Below are positions 7,042 through 11,365 of a DNA stretch of 11,365 bases, piece by piece (position 1 is the first letter of the stretch; each line of letters starts with the position of its first letter). Below the pieces are notes generated by a model. That model searched no databases and was not told the origin of the DNA. It worked only from the letters and a program-made list of their open reading frames with translations. Position numbers and translations under genes: made by a program. The stretch spans positions 1 through 11,365 of the forward strand of contig JACZJD010000437.1 in the NCBI GenBank assembly GCA_014860725.1, given 5' to 3'. This DNA is from Aquamicrobium sp. GTDB lineage: Bacteria > Pseudomonadota > Alphaproteobacteria > Rhizobiales > Rhizobiaceae.

Positions 7042-7805
7042 CAGGCGGCCTCCGTTCCGAGATAGGCCTGCTGCACGGCGGCGTTGGCCTTGATGCGCTC
7101 GGGCGTGTCGGAGGCGATAACCTCGCCGTAGACGAGCACCGAGATGCGGTCGGCGAGGTCGAACACGACGCGCATGTCGTGCTCGATCATCAGCAGGGTG
7201 CGCTTCTCGCTGACCTTGCGGATGAGCGCCACCACGCGCTCGGTCTCGGCGTGGCTCATGCCGGCGGTCGGCTCGTCGAGCAGCAGCACGTCGGCGTTGC
7301 CGGCGATGGTGAGGCCGATCTCCAGCGCCCGCTGCTCGCCATAGGTGAGCACTCCGGCAGGCGTGCGCCAGCGGTCGATGAGGTCAATCTCCGACAGAAT
7401 CTCCTCCGTGCGCCGGTTGACGTCGTCGAGGCGGTCGACGTCGCGCCAGAACGAATATCTGTGGCCGAGCGCCCACAGCGTGGCGCAGCGCACGTTCTCC
7501 CATACGCTCAGCCGCGGGAAGATGTTCGTCACCTGGAAGCTGCGCGACAGGCCGCGTCGGTTGATGAGCTGCGGCGGCAGGCCGGCGATGCTCTCGCCGC
7601 GCAGGCGGATGGCGCCGGCGCTCGGCAGGTAGTGGCCGCTGATCAGATGGAACAGCGTCGACTTGCCGGCGCCGTTCGGGCCGATGACGGCATGCCGCTC
7701 GCCCTCGCGGACGACGAGGTCGACGCCGCGGATGATCTCCATCGGGCCGAAGCTCTTGCGCAGCCCGGCGAGCTCGATGGCCGGGGTGGAGGCGGTCGCG
7801 TTCAT
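7041..7805 (-). CDS. livG: Branched-chain amino acid-class ABC importer ATPase LivG
   Basis: This 254-residue ATPase is the partner of LivF. It carries Walker A GPNGAGKST (42-50), Q-loop Q91 in SRSFQVTNIFP, signature LTYGEQR (153-159), Walker B VLLLDE (173-178), the GMSHAE stretch characteristic of LivG after the Walker B, and a switch histidine H209 in IEHD. The only deviation is threonine for the usual serine in the signature motif (LSYGEQ in most relatives). The ATG at 7805 overlaps the livM stop (ATGA, 7802-7805) and follows a strong GGGGAGGGA ribosome site. Both overlaps point to tight coupling with livM and livF, as expected for subunits made in fixed ratio. Confidence 0.95.
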   Translation of the reverse strand: MNATASTPAIELAGLRKSFGPMEIIRGVDLVVREGERHAVIGPNGAGKSTLFHLISGHYLPSAGAIRLRGESIAGLPPQLINRRGLSRSFQVTNIFPRLSVWENVRCATLWALGHRYSFWRDVDRLDDVNRRTEEILSEIDLIDRWRTPAGVLTYGEQRALEIGLTIAGNADVLLLDEPTAGMSHAETERVVALIRKVSEKRTLLMIEHDMRVVFDLADRISVLVYGEVIASDTPERIKANAAVQQAYLGTEAA

Positions 7806-9097
7806 CGGTCCCTCCCCTCGGCGACGGCTTCGTCATAGGCGTTGCGGGCCAGCCGCGCCGCACGCAGGAAGAGCCACGTTCCCGCCGCCGCCAGCGCCAG
7901 CCCCGCCAGCCAGGGCAGCGGCGAGGTGACGTCGAAGGGGATGGAGTAGAGTGTCAGCTGCGGGCCGTAGGCGGCGCGGATGCTGAACTGGTGGCTGGTC
8001 TCGATCAGCACGCTCAGCCCGATCACGGCCACGACCCCGGGCACCAGCGCCAGCAGGTAGAAGGGCAGCACGCGGTGCAGCCTGCGGGCCGCCAGCAGCG
8101 GCGCCTGCATGGCGACGAGGCCGGCGATGCCGCCCGGCGCGAACATGACCATGCCGATGAACAGCAGCCCGACATAGAGCGGCCAGACCTTGGTCGTGTC
8201 GCTCAGCATGAGCTGAAGCCACGTCACCAGGATCGCGCCGATGATCGGGCCGGCGAAGTTGCCGACGCCGCCGATATAGGTCATCAGGATGACCGCGCCG
8301 GACTCGACCGCGCCCATCTGCGCCGCGTTGATGATCTCGAAATTGATCGCCGACAGCCCGCCGGCGATGCCGGCGAACAGGCCGGAGAGGCTGAAGGCGA
8401 TGAAGCGCACCGTGCCGGTGTCGTAGCCGATGAAGGCGGTGCGCTGCGGGTTGTCGCGCACCGCGTTGCAGATGCGGCCGAACGGCGTGCGGGTGATGGC
8501 GTACATCGCCGCGATCGACACGAGGCACCACGCCGCGATCAGGTAGTAGACCTGAAGCTGCGGCCCGAAGCTGTAGCCGAACAGTTGCAGCACCTCGGTG
8601 CGGTCGGTGGTGATGCCCTCCTCGCCGCCGAAGAAGCGGCGCAGGATGAGCGCGCTGGAGACGACGAGCTCGCCGATGCCGAGCGTGATCATGGCGAAGG
8701 CGGTGCCGGCTCTTTTGGTGGCGACCGCGCCGAAGAGGACGCCGAAGAACAGGCCACCCAGCGCGCCGACGACGGGGAACAGCGGCAGCGGCACGGGCCA
8801 GCCGCCGGCGCCCGCCATGTTGAGCATGTGCACGGTGAAGAAGCCGCCGAGGCCGAAGAACACGGCATGGCCGAAGGACAGCAGCCCCGTCTGTCCCAGG
8901 AGCATGTTGTAGGACAGGGCGAAGATGATCATCGTTCCCATCAGGCTCATGGTAGAGAGCGCCAGCCGCGAGCTGAACACGTAGGGCAGCAGGAGCAGCG
9001 TGGCCGCGAGCGCGATCCAGATCGCGTATCGGGCCAGCGCGCCGGCGCGGGAGGCGGCCGTTGCGGCGGGATGCGGGATGGTGCGGGCGTGGTTCAT
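7802..9097 (-). CDS. livM: Branched-chain amino acid-class ABC importer permease LivM with C-terminal membrane extension
   Basis: This inner-membrane subunit forms the channel with LivH. Residues 1-332 match the usual LivM: ALSYNMLLGQTGLLSFGHAVF (60-80), AFAMITLGIGELV (133-145), the coupling-loop region TPFGRICNAVRDN (204-216), GGVGNFAGPIIGAIL (276-290) and the terminal FAPGGIAGL (319-327). The protein then continues for about 100 residues to 431, whereas LivM proteins normally end near 320-350. The extension has two strongly hydrophobic stretches (about 344-365 and 393-412) separated by a roughly 27-residue polar segment, and ends in an acidic tail. The ATG at 9097 overlaps the livH stop (ATGA, 9094-9097); the frame remains open upstream into livH, but that part is a shadow. 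Confidence 0.94.
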   Translation of the reverse strand: MNHARTIPHPAATAASRAGALARYAIWIALAATLLLLPYVFSSRLALSTMSLMGTMIIFALSYNMLLGQTGLLSFGHAVFFGLGGFFTVHMLNMAGAGGWPVPLPLFPVVGALGGLFFGVLFGAVATKRAGTAFAMITLGIGELVVSSALILRRFFGGEEGITTDRTEVLQLFGYSFGPQLQVYYLIAAWCLVSIAAMYAITRTPFGRICNAVRDNPQRTAFIGYDTGTVRFIAFSLSGLFAGIAGGLSAINFEIINAAQMGAVESGAVILMTYIGGVGNFAGPIIGAILVTWLQLMLSDTTKVWPLYVGLLFIGMVMFAPGGIAGLVAMQAPLLAARRLHRVLPFYLLALVPGVVAVIGLSVLIETSHQFSIRAAYGPQLTLYSIPFDVTSPLPWLAGLALAAAGTWLFLRAARLARNAYDEAVAEGRDR

Positions 9098-10044
9098 GTG
9101 TCTCGCGTTCCCATGAGGCCGCGCGGCCGGAAGATCAGGATCAGCACAAGCAGCAGGTAGGGCAGGATCGGCGCGACCTGCGCCACCGTCACCCGCCAGA
9201 TGTCGCTCAGCCAGACCGACAGCACGGCGGCGACCGCGGTGTTGCCGAAGAGATCGGCGAGCGAGACGTTGAAGGCGACGGCGAAGGTCTGCACGAGGCC
9301 GATCAGCAGCGAGGCGACCAGCGCGCCGCCGAGCGAGCCGAGGCCGCCGACCACCACGACCACGAACAGGATCGGCCCGAGCAGGCCCGCCATGTTCGAC
9401 TGGGTGACGAGGATGGGGCCGGCGATGACGCCGGCGACGGCGGCGAGCCCGACGCCCACGCCGAAGACCAGCATGAAGATGCGATCGACGTTGTGGCCGA
9501 GCATGCCGACCATGCCGGGATGGCTGAGCGCGGCCTGGACGATCAGGCCAATGCGCGTGTAGCGCACCACCATCAGCAGGGCGAGGAAGATCGCCACCGA
9601 GATCAGGAGCACGAACAGCTTGAAGGCGGGATAGCTGCTCGCGAACACCGTGAAGGCGGAAAAGTCGAGCGCAAGCGGCACGCGGTAGTCGGCCGGCAGC
9701 TTGCCCCACACCATCTCCACCACCTCCTTGATGACGAAGGTGAGGCCGAAGGTGAAGAGCAGCTCGGCGACATGGCCGTGCCTGTGCACGCGCCGCAGCC
9801 CGTAGCGTTCGACGGCCATGCCGATCAGCCCGACGAGGACGGGCGCGACGACGAGCGCCGGCCAGAAGCCCAGCCGGCGGCTGATCTCGAAGCCGAAGAA
9901 CGCACCCAGCATGTAGAAGCTCGCATGGGCGAGGTTGAGCACGCCCATCATGCTGAAGATGACGGTGAGGCCGCTGGCCATCAGGAACAGCAGCATGCCG
10001 TAGAGGACGCCGTTCAGCGTCGAAACGAAGATGATCTCGAGCAC
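9094..10044 (-). CDS. livH: Branched-chain amino acid-class ABC importer permease LivH
   Basis: This 316-residue inner-membrane protein has the LivH plan: eight or so hydrophobic segments, the N-terminal hallmark GLTVIFSMMGVLNLAHASF (25-43), the AELLFTFGLTFVI segment (93-105), the coupling-loop region RYTRIGLIVQAALSHPGMVG (161-180), the VVGGLGSLGGALVASLLIG region (231-249) and the terminal FRPRGLMG (305-312). The start is GTG at 10044, preceded by a purine-rich GGGAAGGCGGGA stretch. An 88-nt gap containing a strong hairpin separates it from the upstream binding-protein gene, so its expression is likely set lower than that of the binding protein. Its stop overlaps the livM start by four bases. 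Confidence 0.95.
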   Translation of the reverse strand: MLEIIFVSTLNGVLYGMLLFLMASGLTVIFSMMGVLNLAHASFYMLGAFFGFEISRRLGFWPALVVAPVLVGLIGMAVERYGLRRVHRHGHVAELLFTFGLTFVIKEVVEMVWGKLPADYRVPLALDFSAFTVFASSYPAFKLFVLLISVAIFLALLMVVRYTRIGLIVQAALSHPGMVGMLGHNVDRIFMLVFGVGVGLAAVAGVIAGPILVTQSNMAGLLGPILFVVVVVGGLGSLGGALVASLLIGLVQTFAVAFNVSLADLFGNTAVAAVLSVWLSDIWRVTVAQVAPILPYLLLVLILIFRPRGLMGTRDT

Positions 10045-10092
10045 GGTCCCGCCTTCCCGGCGCCGTCATGGCGGCGCCCAAGTTGCATGGGG

Positions 10093-10123
10093 GAGGAAGC
10101 GGCGCGGAAGGCGCCGCTTCCTC
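10093..10123 (-). terminator. Intercistronic hairpin between the binding-protein gene and livH
   Basis: Thirteen perfectly paired bases (GAGGAAGCGGCGC with GCGCCGCTTCCTC) flank a 5-nt loop, starting 9 nt after the binding-protein stop codon. No T-run follows on the transcribed strand, so full termination is unlikely. A stable hairpin here would stop 3' exonucleases or cause partial termination, leaving more binding-protein message than permease message, a known arrangement in binding-protein operons. The structure is seen directly; its role is inferred. Confidence 0.65.
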
Positions 10124-10132
10124 ACGAGGCCG

Positions 10133-11365
10133 TCAGGGCCGCTTCATCTCGCAGGACGAGGGAAGCAGCGTCGATTCGGTCGGCACCGAGGCCGCCATCT
10201 TCCAGCCCCAGCCGGTGTGCTCCTCGTCGAACTTCTCGCCGGAATCGAGCGGGCCGAGCGTCGAGATGTAGAGCGGCTGGAAGAACTGGTGATCGTCCCG
10301 GCGCATGAAGCCCTCGTCGCCGGCGGCGAAGCTCGCATGCTTCATGTCCTCGAGCTTCGGCACGAAGTCGCCGGGGTCCTCCGACTGCGCTTCCTCCATC
10401 GCCTTGAAGACCATGTCCATCATGTTGAACATGCGCGGATAATAGACCGGCGCGTCGGAGAAGCGCGTCATCAGCGCGCCCGCCCGCTCCTCGGCCGGGC
10501 CGTAGCCCTGGTTGTTGATGCCCTCGTTGATCTGGAAGACGCGGTTTTCCAGATTGGCCTGCTTGATGGCGGTCGGGCCGCCGGCGCCGCCGGCATAGAA
10601 GGTGTACCAGTCGACGTCGAGCCCGGCCTGGCCCGCGGCCTTGATGAGGAGTGCGAGGTCCTGCCCCCAGTTGCCGGTGACGACCGTGTCGGCGCCCGAA
10701 GCCTGGATCTTGGCGACGTAGGGCGCGAAGTCGGTGATCTTGACCAGCGGATGGAACTCGTCGCCGACGATCTCGATGTCCGGCCGCTTCTCCTGCAGCA
10801 TGCGCTTGGCCGCGCCCGCGACCGCATGGCCGAAGGAGTAGTCCTGCGAGATCAGGTAGACCTTCTTGATGTCCTCCTGATCCTTGATGAAATTGGTCAG
10901 CGCTTCCATCTTGATGTCGGCGCTCGCATCCCAGGTGAAGTGCCAGTAGCTGCACTTCTCGTTGGTCAGGACCGGGTCGATCGCGGCATAGTTCAGGTGG
11001 ACGATGTTGGCGCCGGGATTGCGGTCGTTATACTTGGTGACGAAGTCGGACACGGCGACGGCGACGGACGAGCCGTTGCCCTGCACGATGACCTGAATGC
11101 CCTCGTCGATGGCCTTCTGCACCTGGACGAGGCTGATCTGCGGGTTGGTCTGGTTGTCGTAGCCGACGATCTCGACCTTCTTGCCGTTGACGCCGCCGCG
11201 CGCGTTGACCTCGTCGGCGATGAAGTTGAGCTGGTTCATGCCGATCTGGCCGATGCTCGCGCCGCCGCCGGAAAGCGGGTCGATATAGCCGATCTTGAGC
11301 GTGTCCTGCGCCGCCGCAGACAAGGCGGTTGCGCCGAGCAGAGACAGCGCGAGCGCCGTCGAACC
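10133..11365 (-). CDS. Periplasmic ligand-binding protein of a Liv-type importer (Peripla_BP_6), 5' end cut by window edge
   Basis: This is the extracytoplasmic receptor of the LivHMGF-type importer. The 410 visible residues begin inside a signal peptide: the first residues in frame (LALSLLGATALSAAAQ) form a hydrophobic core with a likely cleavage before or after the Gln preceding DTLKIG. The start codon therefore lies beyond 11365, and the TTG at 11323 is not the true start. The mature protein shows the type I fold signature of the LivJ/LivK family: KIGYIDPLSGGGASIG, NFIADEVNARGGVNGKKVEIV, a loop around QVIVQGNGSSVAVAV, then SQDYSFGHAVA and the second-lobe GADTVVTGNWGQD. The ending SSCEMKRP and two cysteines (in NEKCSYWHF and SSCEM) could form a disulphide. 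The class also carries amides, urea and aromatic acids, so a branched-chain amino acid ligand is not assured. Confidence 0.94.
   Translation of the reverse strand, partial: GSTALALSLLGATALSAAAQDTLKIGYIDPLSGGGASIGQIGMNQLNFIADEVNARGGVNGKKVEIVGYDNQTNPQISLVQVQKAIDEGIQVIVQGNGSSVAVAVSDFVTKYNDRNPGANIVHLNYAAIDPVLTNEKCSYWHFTWDASADIKMEALTNFIKDQEDIKKVYLISQDYSFGHAVAGAAKRMLQEKRPDIEIVGDEFHPLVKITDFAPYVAKIQASGADTVVTGNWGQDLALLIKAAGQAGLDVDWYTFYAGGAGGPTAIKQANLENRVFQINEGINNQGYGPAEERAGALMTRFSDAPVYYPRMFNMMDMVFKAMEEAQSEDPGDFVPKLEDMKHASFAAGDEGFMRRDDHQFFQPLYISTLGPLDSGEKFDEEHTGWGWKMAASVPTESTLLPSSCEMKRP

Noticed and set aside
7991..9160. A 389-codon plus-strand open frame opposite livM
   Set aside because: It is Asp/Glu/Arg/His-rich antisense shadow of a conserved membrane protein gene.
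9098..10081. Upstream continuation of the LivM frame to a 759-residue protein
   Set aside because: This part is the shadow of livH; LivM starts at the ATG that overlaps the livH stop.
11321..11323. TTG as start of the Liv-type binding protein
   Set aside because: The frame continues upstream through a hydrophobic signal-peptide core to the window edge, so the real start is outside.

Overview
The window is GC-rich and almost fully coding. It holds two complete-looking ABC import operons and one transcriptional regulator, with no RNA genes, insertion sequences, CRISPR arrays or phage genes that I can see. Base composition, GTG and TTG starts, 1-4 nt start/stop overlaps and the abundance of periplasmic-binding-protein importers suggest an alphaproteobacterium, probably of the Hyphomicrobiales/Rhizobiales type. 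That assignment is an inference from style, not from a marker gene.

Left block (1-5234, all minus strand, transcribed right to left). This is a peptide/nickel-class (Dpp/Opp type) importer: a family 5 substrate-binding protein (3714-5234), a DppB-type permease (2757-3701), one polypeptide that fuses a DppC-type permease to a DppD-type ATPase (838-2760), and a second DppF-type ATPase (from 841, cut by the left edge). The three downstream joints are a 12-nt gap and two GTGA overlaps, so the genes form one translationally coupled operon.

Middle (5235-6345). A GntR-family regulator of the HutC/UTRA type (5476-6264, plus strand) is divergent from the peptide-class operon. The AT-rich patch at about 5317-5360 carries a perfect extended -10 (TGCTATAAT) facing the importer. 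It lies in an inverted repeat whose other arm resembles an extended -10 facing the regulator. The simplest reading is that the regulator controls the importer, and perhaps itself, by binding here.

Right block (6346-11365, all minus strand). This is a branched-chain-amino-acid-class (HAAT/Liv) importer in the order binding protein, LivH, LivM, LivG, LivF. The binding protein is cut by the right edge inside its signal peptide. A perfect 13-bp hairpin separates it from livH; the remaining genes overlap by 1-4 nt. The ligand cannot be read from the sequence.

This is mostly ordinary transporter territory. The points that merit attention are the permease-ATPase fusion with its four-cysteine tail, a LivF whose Walker A lysine is arginine (pairing with a LivG whose signature serine is threonine, so one of the two ATP sites looks degenerate), a LivM with about 100 extra C-terminal residues and two extra predicted membrane segments, the overlapping divergent promoters, and the intercistronic hairpin. 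I do not see evidence for a wholly new kind of system.
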